DNA of 64,000 nt from Astrocystis sublimbata (Eukaryota > Ascomycota > Sordariomycetes > Xylariales > Xylariaceae), in NCBI GenBank assembly GCA_022453515.1, contig JAJNNY010000066.1:62001-126000 (forward strand). The letters run 5' to 3'. The notes below the pieces were generated by a model. That model did no database searches. It was not told the DNA's origin and worked only from the letters and a program-made list of their open reading frames with translations. Shown here in pieces: positions 36,728 through 46,432 of the stretch; position 1 is the first letter of the stretch, and each line of letters opens with the position of its first letter. Both the position numbers and the translations under genes were made by a program.

Positions 36728-37893
36728 ATGGCGGTACGAGCACAGTTCGAGAACTCCAACGAGTATGTACCCCGCCAAAGCTATCGGACAAGAACAGGCG
36801 AAGAAAAATTGGACGAGGAACCCCGCGATGGCTAACCGTGGCATCGTTTGATTCTTACAGGGTTGGCGTTTTCTCTACCCTCACCAACTCATATGCTCTC
36901 ACTGCGATGGGCGCTAGTGAGAACTTCTACAGGTACGTTTGCTGCCAATCTGCGCATCAGAGCAGCCGGATACAGAAGCTTGTATGGGATGGAGCCCAGT
37001 ACATGGAGGCGGCCTCGGCAGCGTGGCACACGAGGTGTTGGCAGAGAGAAAGTGGACCGGTTGCGCGATAGACAAACACAATCGGCACCATCGTCTGAAC
37101 TAGACTGATCCTCGTCCTTGGCCAGTGTATTCGAGTCCGAATTACAAGATGTCATTCCCATTTGCCGAACAACAATCGCCGGAACACGCATCATTGGGCG
37201 ATTAACAGCTGGGTAAGTAGACAGCTCTTGCACGGTTCCGCGGTGCCACGGTATCACGTTAAACATATTCCGAACATCGTGTCCATGCCGCGATCTTGCG
37301 AAATCGAAAGCCATAGACTGACCCGTCTGTTTCCCCCAATGTACAGTAACCGCAAAGGCCTTCTCGTGCCCACATCGACCACGGATCAAGAGTTACAGCA
37401 TCTGCGCAATTCCTTACCGGACGAGATCAAGATCCAGCGGATCGAGGAGCGGCTTTCCGCGTTGGGCAATGTCATCGTAACCAATGACCACATCGCGCTC
37501 GTCCACCCGGACCTGGAGCGCGAGACGGAGGAGATCATCGCCGACGTCCTGGGCGTCGAGGTCTTTCGCCAGACCGTCGCCGACAACGTGCTGGTCGGCA
37601 GCTACATGTCCCTGAGCAACCGCGGCGGTCTCGTCCATCCCAAGACCAGCATACAGGACCAAGATGAATTATCGTCGTTGCTGCAGGTACCCCTTGTTGC
37701 CGGTAGTGTGAACCGGGGGAGTAATGTCGTGGGCGCAGGCATGGTGGTCAATGACTGGCTCGCTGTCACGGGTCTCGATACAACAGCGACGGAGCTGAGT
37801 GTCATTGAGAGTGTGTTCCGGTTAGGCGAGGGCGCGGCACCGGGCAACATCAATACCAATCTGAAGGACACGATGGTCGAGAGTTTCTACTAA
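36728..37893 (+). CDS. tif6: Eukaryotic translation initiation factor 6 (Tif6), 60S anti-association factor
   Basis: Binds the 60S subunit, is needed for 60S biogenesis and prevents early joining with 40S. Four exons, 36728-36762, 36861-36932, 37126-37212 and 37347-37893, give 246 aa, matching the strongly conserved family length of about 245. The joins read [20 protein letters not shown], then [16 protein letters not shown], then [19 protein letters not shown]. The donors are GTATGT, GTACGT and GTAAGT. Repeats of the five-fold pentein domain are visible as recurring NR(K)[16 protein letters not shown] and [17 protein letters not shown] segments. Intron 2 (193 bp) is the longest confirmed in the window. 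The 35 bp first exon is essential for the conserved N-terminus. No abnormality is visible. Confidence 0.95.
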
Positions 37894-38177
37894 AAACAAG
37901 GTGGACAGCATGTTTCATGGAAAAAGGACAGTACATAGATATAATAATGCTACTACACCCAAGGGCCGAATAGGCGTGAGCCCGGAAGACTCCAGGCGCG
38001 AATGCCGGTGGCAAGCAACCCATGCCGTCTGTTGCAAAGACGTCGCTTCTTGAAAACTACGTACCTAACCTAACATACCGACCTACCTACTACATGAACT
38101 AAAAAAGCACAAAATGCTTACCCACACGTAGGCATCATATCCAAATAGTATGTCCACACGCCTACCTCATAAACATA
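37894..38177. other. TIF6 3' flank
   Basis: Short AT-rich flank ending at the left arm of the inverted-repeat element. CCTACCTAC words occur around 38085-38170. Confidence 0.55.
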
Positions 38178-38251
38178 CCTACATACCCTAGCGTAGGATG
38201 GGGGGATTTAGTAACGGTCACAGCAAGGGTCTCGAAACTTGGTAACCGTCC
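38178..38251 (+). repeat. Left terminal inverted repeat
   Basis: 74 bp arm beginning CCTACATACCCTA and including CAAGGGTCTCGA. About 84% identical to the reverse complement of the right arm. Confidence 0.75.
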
Positions 38252-38786
38252 CAAAGTAAGGACTATCATATAACCATCCTAAACTACGAATAATCACAGG
38301 TTCGATACGATCCTAGGTTTCTAAAACGGTCTAAAAATAAAGCGATCACAGAGCTATAAGACCATTTCGAATCGGAGATGATCACGAATCGAGGCCGCCG
38401 GATCACGGTAACAGACCCTCGGATCACGGTAACAAGGCCGATAACCTATCTAGGGTACCTACGCCCACCTACCTACACTACCTACTAGCCAGCCTACCAG
38501 CCAGCCTACTAGTCCTTACGAGTAAGCCAGTCCAATCCAGGTAAGCCAGTCCTAAGGGGTAGGCTCCGATCCAGTCCTAAGTAGTAGGCCAGTCCTAAGG
38601 GTAAAGCTCCAATCCAGTACGCGTGTATATGTGTAAAGTATGAAAAGGAAAGGAATAGAGTCACAGCTACAGGTCTAGGTAGGTAGGTAGAAATTAGCTA
38701 AGTTCGACGAGCCTTCTATTTCTGGCTTCTATTTCTACGCTTCGTACCTTCCGTATATAGGGAAGCTGTAGCCTACCCTGTAGAGG

Positions 38787-38889
38787 ACGGTCTCTAGGGG
38801 CTATAACGGCCTTAGGGCTATAGACGATCTTGAAGCTCTGTGACTCCCCTATAGGGAACGGTCTCTAGGGGCTATAACGGCCTTTAGGG
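38787..38889 (+). repeat. Two-copy tandem unit of about 71 bp inside the TIR element
   Basis: A 27-bp block starting ACGGTCTCTAGGGGC occurs at 38787 and again at 38858. The bases just upstream of each copy are also related (GTAGAGG and ATAGGGA), giving a period of about 71 bp. Confidence 0.75.
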
Positions 38890-39228
38890 GGCCTTAGGGC
38901 TTGTCAGGGCTGTAGGCCTGACATGCAGTATATATATCCTAGTTATCTCGAATGTTGTTACCTTCGAGATTCTGACCCTTTTGCTAGGTGCTCGAGCCAG
39001 AGCACGTCTGGTCTAGTGGTAGGATAGCTAGACTCGCCGTGACAGGGCTATAAACGATCTTGAGACTCCGTAACAGTCTTAGGGCTGTAAGGCACCTAGC
39101 CTCGCCTAGTAACAGTTTTAGGCTTAAGATTAGTTACGTACTAGACCATCTTGGGCTAAAAAATAGTCCTAGAGGTATGACTATCACAGAGACTGTCACG
39201 AAAATCAGAGATCGCTTTAGATTTTATA

Positions 39229-39302
39229 GGACGGTCACCAAATCTCGAGACCCTTGCCGTAACTGTCACGAAATGCCCCCACCCCACGGTAGGGTATGTA
39301 GG
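39229..39302 (-). repeat. Right terminal inverted repeat
   Basis: 74 bp arm reading outward on the minus strand as CCTACATACCCTA. It shares TCGAGACCCTTG with the left arm. Confidence 0.75.
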
Positions 39303-40912
39303 TAGGTAAGTCATACGGTCTCATTTGGGAAGCCACCTCATAAATAGTACTTACTAAGTAATGATGGGGACGCATTCCGCCACACGTATATATCACTCAG
39401 CCATCCATGCACATGTGAGAGTTCTATAGAAATACTACTACTAGGTACCCCCATTCAATCTCATCAGATGAAAGCAGCACGCGCGGCTATTCTTGTACAT
39501 CCAACAAGAATGTACCGCTTTTTCTGTTTCTGCCGAGATGAAATTATGCGCGATAAAAGAAGAGGAGAGAACGGAAGTAGGTGCTTAAGAGTTATTAGAG
39601 CCACTTTTCCACTATCCTAGTTCCTGACAACCTTGAGGGCCGTTCTTGTGATCGTGTGAAGTTCCACTAGATACATCAATGCAACTTATAGGTAGGTAGG
39701 CACCTTATCATGCACCGAGATAGGCGCAGCGCGTATTTCTAGATACCTCCAGGCTGTAGGTATTGCATTACAACAAGGTTGGAACTCGCTGCTTAACCGC
39801 CTACTACGTGTAAGTATCTAGGTAGGTACATATACCTAAGGTAGGAGGTACCGACCGCCAAATAGGCTCAGGAATGCGGCGGCCGGTATTCCTACATGTA
39901 TTCATGCCACGATATCTTGGCATTTATTTACCCACACTCGGAGGTTTCTTGCAGGCCGCAAGGGGACGAACACGTTGACGAGGAACCCTCGTGTTTGAAA
40001 CGGGCAGCTATGGCAATCCGCTAAGTAGAATGATCGTCCTGCTAGACCTGCATACCAACCTTAAGGTAGGTAGGATTAGCCACTTTGACGTAACTCCTCC
40101 GTTCTCAGCTCGGGGACGACTACAGTGTCGAGAGTATATCCACCAAAGTCTTGGACACTGGAATGTTTTTAGGTACATGTAGTTTCTGTTGGCTACCGTC
40201 ATGCAGCGTCAAGTGGGCACCCGGCGTTGCTGGATCCACGGCAGACATGCGTGTATGCGCTACGCTTCCTTGAGGTTAGCTTGAAGCCAGTCAAGTCAAG
40301 GTCGTCTCGACAGTGGAGATGGTTGCGTTGCCCTTCCCACGTCAGTACCTATTTGGGGCAAATCAACAACAGCCAAAACAGGGTCGAGTCAAGAAAGCCT
40401 CGCGCATACATGCACACACACACACAATAGTTTTCTGTCTTCCTTGATATCATATCTTGGACCAGGGCTAGCTACCACCAAAGCTGCCACCATAGCTGCC
40501 ACCATAGCTGCCACCATAGCTTCAAGTTTGATCGGACCTCGACAGTTCACCTACGCCCCCCTTTCGCATCAACTTGCCCAGCTTGCCGGGTGCCGGGGTC
40601 GTGGTGACCTCACTACCTGCCTACCTCGCCTACCTAGGTACCCATCTTTGAAACATCGAGTGTGCCTGGCGGGCCTGGATGCCTGGGGGCCTGGCGAGGA
40701 CAGACACACCCCTGAATCCCTGATTCCCTCTCCGAGCCTCTCCCTAGAGGAGTAGAGAGGCCCGAGGAAGCCCCCCTGCCTACACCCGCCTGCATTCGTC
40801 CTGCATCCGGTCCCAGACTCCCAGGGCATTCCACTCTTCTGCTCTTGGTGCCTGGCGACCTGCCCAGGAGCTCCCAAACCTTCCGAACGCGGCAAGGCAA
40901 TTAATATCAGCA
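39303..40912. other. Intergenic region upstream of coiled-coil protein gene
   Basis: No gene supported. Contains CCTAGGTA-type words near 39815-39850 and 40628, and a 12-bp tandem (CTGCCACCATAG, about three to four units) at about 40483-40518. An upstream CA run lies at about 40414-40425. Confidence 0.55.
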
Positions 40913-42457
40913 ATGCTAAGGGTGGGCACAGCTCCTCCAGAGGAGAGAAGAGCCATGACACACCCTCCTCCTCCCCGGGCACCGCAAGCAATGCATCACT
41001 CCGCAGCCCGCGAACAGCACGCAGCGAGGAGCCAACCGTACGATTCACCCACCAAGCATAACACCTACTCGCCCAGGCACTTTGCTATCGACACCACCGG
41101 CTCCCCGACTCATACGCAATCTCAGCACCAGCACCAGCACCAGCACCAGCACGGGCAGCGACAGCCGTCAACCTCGAGTTTCAGACGCCGCGCCAACGCC
41201 CCCTCCCTCCCACCTCCTTCTTCGCAGGCACACAACATCGTCAACCACAACCATCGCAGCAGCATCAACAACAGCGGCAGCATCAACAACAGCAGCAATA
41301 ACACTGAGCTGCAACTTGCCGAGAACATGGCGTTGACGGGAGACCGCCGCGGCGGCTCGCCCAACCGATCAGCAGTACACGACACCACGTCTTCAGCATC
41401 CTCTCATCAACAAGCCCGGTCGCCAGCCACAGCAGACACGACGCCCAAAAGCGCCTTCGGCTTCCTCGCATCCTTCACATCACGCATGACGAATCCGACG
41501 CATCCCTCGCCCAGCGGCGCGCGAACGGATGACGACCTGTGCGACCTGGACATCGAGGCTGCACTCTTCCCTCCCTCAGCGGCGCCGCCACTGTCGTCTG
41601 CCACGGATCTTCGGGGCAACGGCAGTAATGGCGAGGCCTTCTCCCCTGCGGCCTACAAGAACCTCCAAGCGAACGCAACGGGGCTGCTGCACAGGATGCA
41701 GGACGCCTACGTGGCGCGGACCGTGGCGCTGCGGGAGCTTCAGGCCGAGCGCGAGGCTGCGCGGGAAGAGATGGACGAGATGCAACTTCGTGCGCGGCAC
41801 TTTCGCACCCAGCTCGAGACCATGGCTGCCAAGGCCGCCGAGCAGGAAAATATGATGCAGCAGCTCGTCTCCGAGCTGAAGGCTGAGAGGCAGGCCCGGA
41901 TCCAGGAGGAAAGACATCGCGAGAAGATGTTGGATCTGTGCGTCGACGGGGACGAGAGGAAGAGGTGGCGCGCGAGCAACAGCACGGTCAAGTCGGACAT
42001 GAGCATCGATACAGACGTCGATAGCGTGGCCAGCGAGAGCATCTTCTCGAGATGTAGAAGCCCCACGGCCCTTACCATCGCGACGGAGAACGAGAGCTGC
42101 TTGGACGTCCCTGACGCTCTGCATACGCCGCACACGCCCACCACGCCCATATGTATGAGCATGGGTGGCGGTAGCCCCAGACCCAGCCTGCACCTTCAGC
42201 AGAGAGGCGCATCGACGCTGTCGCCCCCGAAAAAGTCGGCGCCACAGCTCACGGCCTTCCAGCGTTTGGTCAAGGGCATATCGGCCAGCAACGAGACGAC
42301 GGACGGGTGCGTGAACTGCAAGGGGCAGGATGCAAGTGTTGCGTGGGACACGGTTAGCTTGCTGCGGGACGAGAATATTGCGCTCAAGCAGAGAGTTGCG
42401 CATCTGGATGTTGCGGTGGAGGGAGCGCTGGATGTGGTGTACGGTATAGGGTTATGA
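40913..42457 (+). CDS. Uncharacterised coiled-coil protein, Pro/His/Gln-rich N-terminus
   Basis: A single exon of 514 aa. Residues 1-240 are low complexity (Pro, Ser, Asn, with a Gln-His alternating run near residue 70 encoded by a CAGCAC repeat) and probably disordered. Residues about 250-345 form a long charged helix with heptad leucines and methionines: LLHRMQDAYVARTVALRELQ and onward to EERHREKMLDL. Then come Ser/Thr-rich segments with possible phosphosites, a short CVNCKG pair, and a second leucine-zipper-like helix at the C-terminus (SLLRDENIALKQRVAHL). The general layout suggests a scaffold or cytoskeletal adaptor, but that is inference. The start could also be the ATG at 40955 (MTHPPPP), since nothing between the two looks conserved. 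GC content and codon use look like the neighbouring genes. Confidence 0.75.
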   Translation: MLRVGTAPPEERRAMTHPPPPRAPQAMHHSAAREQHAARSQPYDSPTKHNTYSPRHFAIDTTGSPTHTQSQHQHQHQHQHGQRQPSTSSFRRRANAPSLPPPSSQAHNIVNHNHRSSINNSGSINNSSNNTELQLAENMALTGDRRGGSPNRSAVHDTTSSASSHQQARSPATADTTPKSAFGFLASFTSRMTNPTHPSPSGARTDDDLCDLDIEAALFPPSAAPPLSSATDLRGNGSNGEAFSPAAYKNLQANATGLLHRMQDAYVARTVALRELQAEREAAREEMDEMQLRARHFRTQLETMAAKAAEQENMMQQLVSELKAERQARIQEERHREKMLDLCVDGDERKRWRASNSTVKSDMSIDTDVDSVASESIFSRCRSPTALTIATENESCLDVPDALHTPHTPTTPICMSMGGGSPRPSLHLQQRGASTLSPPKKSAPQLTAFQRLVKGISASNETTDGCVNCKGQDASVAWDTVSLLRDENIALKQRVAHLDVAVEGALDVVYGIGL

Positions 42458-43449
42458 CGATAGAGGTCACTTGTCCGCATTTGCGCTTCTTCATTTTTTT
42501 GTTAACCTGCTTAACCCACTTTGATAGTGCGGTGGCTTGGCGCCTCAGCATTCTACTTATGTTCGGGGTTTTCTGTCTTTCTCATGCATCTTAGACTTGG
42601 AAATTTATGATGATGCTTAGAGTTTATGAGTTCAGGACACGGGGTGGGAGGTCGGCGGTCAGTGTAACCTCATGTGAACACGAACCGGCGGACTAGAGGC
42701 CGAGGGAGGTCTGCTTAAGTAGTTACAGAGTACAAATTTACGAATTCTCGTATCACGTCAAAGGAGCCGCTTTCTTACTATTGCCTGACAACATGTCCAC
42801 TCGATTGTGACAAATGAATCATGCTTACAGATCAGCGCTGGGCACACTCGTCTATGATTATCAGAATGAACCTGTTTCCATTGAAATGTCATTGGGGGGG
42901 GGGGGGGGGGGGAATGAAAATGCTGCATTTCTGCCGAAGACAGGACGGAAAGATCTATTACTATAGCTTTCGCCACCACGTGTGCCCACTCCTCTGGTTA
43001 GATGCCATCTTTCGACATGTAATCTGGACCTGCTCTGGTCCGTCATCAATGAGGCGACGGATACTCTAGCTACCTACCTATGTAGTTCTTACAACCAGGA
43101 CTCAGGTAATCGGTAGCTTCCAATTCGTGTGGTTTACTTATTCTCGGTTGAGGTACCTCTGGCGAGCTTGCACTATAGGCGATCTCTGAAATAGAGGTTT
43201 AAAAGAGGCAGCTGATCCCCTGAATGCGGATTCGTTCGATTCGGGGCTTGGGAGACTGCGAGGGAAATACAGCGCTTCTTGCGCGCCAGCATTGCGGAGA
43301 AGTTCGTATATGTATATACAGTTCTCGGTGCCCTTCTCAACCGGTCTTTCCCAACTAGCTCGCTCGTCTGATATCAATCGGATCATCCCACGTAGGCATT
43401 GCGTTACGTTCCTTTCGTCCGCCCGTGTGACTCTTTTCCCTCCACTCAC
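42458..43449. other. Convergent intergenic region with G(19) run
   Basis: No gene supported. A G(19) homopolymer occupies 42894-42912. Mostly AT-rich. Confidence 0.55.
42894..42912. repeat. G(19) homopolymer
   Basis: An uninterrupted run of nineteen G in the convergent intergenic region. Confidence 0.9.
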
Positions 43450-43948
43450 TTAGTGGTGTTCCTCCCCGTGAGCGTCGCCGTGGTGGTCGTCCTGGAGGAA
43501 CATCTGCTCGTAGCCGAGGTAGACGGCGAAGGCAACGGTGGCTATGCCGAGGCCGGGGAATGCGCCCTTAAATCGGTTCCATCGCGTGAAGATACCGGTG
43601 TATCGCCAGGCTTCACTGTTGTTCTCCCAAAATGGTTTCAGTCAGCAAACAGCCAGCTAGCTATCGAGCCCGGACGGTGCCAGTGCCATCAGGCAAGGAA
43701 TCATTCAAAAGAACTGGACTGACGCTCTCTCCCAGGGGTCGTAGCGTGGCTGGCCGGCGGAGTGGGCGAATTTGGAGGCGTCGAAGCCGGTGATGTTGGG
43801 CCGGGGGTTGGGGCTGGCTCGAAGTATCCTGACGACTCCGAGGTTAGTCAATTGTGATGGGTATGATGGGTGGTGGTGCCGGAAGACCGAAGGTGAAGGG
43901 ACTTGGGCGTAGAGGCTTGAGCGTAGATTCGTACCGTGAGGGATACAT
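43450..43948 (-). CDS. NADH:ubiquinone oxidoreductase B12-type subunit (complex I, NDUFB3 family)
   Basis: Accessory membrane-arm subunit of mitochondrial complex I. Three exons on the minus strand, 43948-43935 (14 bp), 43828-43724 and 43615-43450, give only 94 aa. The joins read MYPSRILRASPNPRPNITGF and DPWERAEAWRYTGIFTRWNR. Introns are 106 and 108 bp. The PWERxEAWRYTGxFTRWNRFKG signature is the hallmark of the fungal B12 subunit. A single membrane segment follows (FPGLGIATVAFAVYLGYEQMF), and the tail is His-rich (DDHHGDAHGEEHH). Because no exon exceeds 166 bp and the first is 14 bp, long-ORF methods miss this gene. The first exon is the least certain part; the core is secure. Confidence 0.88.
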
Positions 43949-44899
43949 TGTGTCGAGTTGTTGGGTGTAGATAGGTCTAATGACTGGGGAGACAGTCGCA
44001 GGTACAAGCACAAGCATATATGTCAGCTAGTGACGGAGGGCCGTGACCGTCCCAGGCTGAGCTTCACCTGGTGTCTGATTGGTGTAACGCGGTCCGCCAG
44101 GGAAAGTTAGGTACCTACTATCTACCGGTACCTACTGGAGGTCTGCTCCTGATGGATTTATGTTGTTCCGCCACCTGTCTTATCTAGGGATATCCTACCT
44201 AGGTAGACACCTACCTCCTAGCATCTAGGCGAGGGGTCAGCACTTTCCTACCTACTATAGACTATATAGAGGCATTCCAAGAGGGGCTCATCTGAGACGG
44301 CCCACGGGGCTACCCCAGCATGTCCAGGTGCCAAGCTTCCCCTTTGTAGGCAAGCACCTACCCGAGTCACTGAAGTGACAAGTCAGTTGGTCGGCCGGTC
44401 GTGGGTCATCGCGATTGGACTCTGCACTCGCAACCTACGCTCAACCTCCAGCAAAACACGAGATCCCCCAGAAGCCCCAGAAAGCCCCAGAAGCCCCAGT
44501 GGATCTCCCCGTCGTACTGCTTGGCCACAACCATCCGTTCTCGTCCTTGTCGCCGTCACAATCCTCTGCACCATCTCTACCGCCCATCTCTGCCCTTCCC
44601 GTCGTCAGCTTCACATTCGTTGGGAGTGCAGCACGGAGGCTACCCCCCCTCGCGCGCCTGTGCACGTCACCACGAAGTCGGGCGCATCAGCGCAACTTAC
44701 GCCGAGACCACAGACTTCCTACCCAGTACCTACCCACCAAGGTACGCGCAGGCTGCTCGGTTGTCGAGCTTCGAGCTCCGAGCTCGATCTTCCTCTTCCC
44801 TTCTTCCCATGTCGACCGACTGCCTACCCTTCTCCGTAGCGCCATCGAGGGGAACTCCACCAAAGCGACCGATATAACATCTCCAAACTGGCATCACTA
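43949..44899. other. Divergent promoter region between complex I subunit and CAF1
   Basis: 951 bp shared upstream region. Palindromic CCTAGGTAG words occur at about 44105-44215. From 44440 the plus strand is C-rich, with an AGAAGCCCC-type short tandem at 44467-44500, and is probably the CAF1 leader. Long open stretches on the plus strand here are composition artefacts. Confidence 0.55.
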
Positions 44900-46432
44900 A
44901 TGGCGCCTCCTTCGCGCTTCGGCGGCGGCCCTCCAGCCCTCGCTCCCTACCAGCATCAGTTTCAGCAACATCCCGCCACCTCCCACGCCACACACCAACA
45001 GACTTCCCTCGCCAACCCTCCCTATCTGACCCAGCAGCTGGGGCCCTTTGGAAACAACGGACTCGCCTTGGGCAATGGCATGGGTGGTGCTGCCGGCTTC
45101 CAGGTCAGCGACCAGTCCGGTTTTGCTAGCCAGGCTGCCAGGACTGGCTTCCAGCACGCCGCCGCCCTGCAGCAGCAGCAGCAACAGCAGCTCCCCCACC
45201 AACAAGCTCATGGGCAGCCGGGTGAGCGGACCGCCCGCGCGGGCGGTGCCAAAGGCCGGATACGCGAGGTATGGAGGCATAACTTCGAGGACGAGATGGC
45301 CATCCTCATGGATATGGCCGAGGACTTCCCTTACATCGCCATGGTAGGGCTGCAACCTTTGAGGATACTGTTGAGACGATCCAGCTGACCGATCAAGGAT
45401 ACTGAATTTCCCGGCATTGTTGGGCGGCCCATGGGCAACTTCAGGGGGAAGAGCGACTACCACTACCAGTGCCTCCGCGTAAACGTCGACATGCTCAAGG
45501 TCATCCAGATAGGCATCAGCCTGTTCAACGAGAAGGGCGAGACGCCTGCGGAGCACGCACATAGCTCCGTCGTGGACCTCGGCCCGAATGTGAGACGGCA
45601 TGGTCCATCCCAGATCCCTCTCGCATGGCAGTTCAATTTCAAGTTCGCCCTCAAGGAGGACATGTACAACCAAGCCTCAATCGAGTCATTGCAACAAGCA
45701 GGCATTGACTTCAACCTTCTCGAGCGTGATGGCATCGATCCCAACAAGTTCGCCGCTCTCTTTGTCGTCTCGGGCTTCGTATGCTTTGACAACGTGAAGT
45801 GGCTGTCGTTCCACGGCGGATACGACTTCGGCTATCTAACTAAACTGTTATCGGATTCGAAGCTGGCCAACGATGAGAGCGAGTTCGATAAAGTCATGAA
45901 GAAGTGGTTTCCTCAGACGTACGACGTCAAGCACCTGATGAAATACGCCGTCAAGCTTCACAACAGTGGTATTTTGACTCCGACCGACCCTTCGACGACC
46001 GAAATACTCCAGAAATTTGAACAAAAATCAGGACTGGAAAGCATAGCAGAAGCACTCAAGATTAAGCGTCTTGGAGCGGCTCACCAAGCTGGTTCTGACA
46101 GTCTTCTCACCGGCAAGGTATTTTTCCAGTTAAGAGAGAGGATATATAATGGTGAAATATCTGACGACCACATTGGGAAGATCTGGGGCCTGGGCTTCAG
46201 CGGCATGGAGATGCCACTTGCGTCCCAACATCAACCAACCAACGGCGAGAATACTTCAGGAGCACCAAACGGAATCACAAACGGTGGTCCCAGTACTCCT
46301 AGCACTGCTAGTGTTGGGCTAGCCAGTACGCCTGCTGCACAGTCGCACAACACGAATGGGTTGGGCATGGGACCCATGACTCCTGGAGGTGGCGGTGGCG
46401 TGTTTGGGCAATTCAACTTTCCTTCCAGATAG
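44900..46432 (+). CDS. CCR4-NOT complex deadenylase subunit Caf1/Pop2
   Basis: A 3'-5' poly(A) exonuclease of the DEDD family, the catalytic core partner of Ccr4 on Not1, in cytoplasmic mRNA decay. Two exons, 44900-45343 and 45398-46432, give 492 aa; the 54 bp intron joins EDFPYIAM to DTEFPGIV. The N-terminal 115 residues are Gln/Ala/Pro-rich with a polyglutamine stretch, common in fungal orthologues. The nuclease domain runs from about 118 (IREVWRHNFEDEMAIL) to about 400. Catalytic residues are visible: D149 and E151 in DTEFPG, D291 in GGYDFGYL, and H377 with D382 in HQAGSDSLLTG. The C-terminal tail is Gly/Asn/Thr-rich. The intron falls exactly before the first catalytic aspartate. No defect seen. 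Confidence 0.95.

Larger units (their letters stand above)
38178..39302. mobile_element. Degraded terminal-inverted-repeat element (1.1 kb, non-coding)
   Basis: The sequence at 38178-38251 is matched, in inverted orientation and without gaps, by 39229-39302: 62 of 74 positions agree by my count. Nine of the twelve differences are transitions. A TA dinucleotide immediately flanks both ends, as for a TA target duplication. The interior has no credible coding sequence, so any transposase is absent or destroyed. It holds internal direct repeats (38787-38817 with 38858-38889; 38815-38838 with 39045-39069) and a tRNA-like A-box at 39009-39019. I read it as a non-autonomous DNA transposon or large MITE aged by RIP-like mutation. 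The exact outer limits are uncertain because the surrounding DNA is rich in similar ACCTAC words. Confidence 0.7.

Noticed and set aside
43138..43449. 103-codon open frame on the minus strand next to the complex I subunit
   Set aside because: Lies downstream of the real stop codon and has no coherent protein features.
44375..44899. Overlapping long open frames in three phases upstream of CAF1
   Set aside because: All three phases are open because the region is C-rich and stop-poor. None resembles a protein, and the Caf1 start at 44900 is secure.
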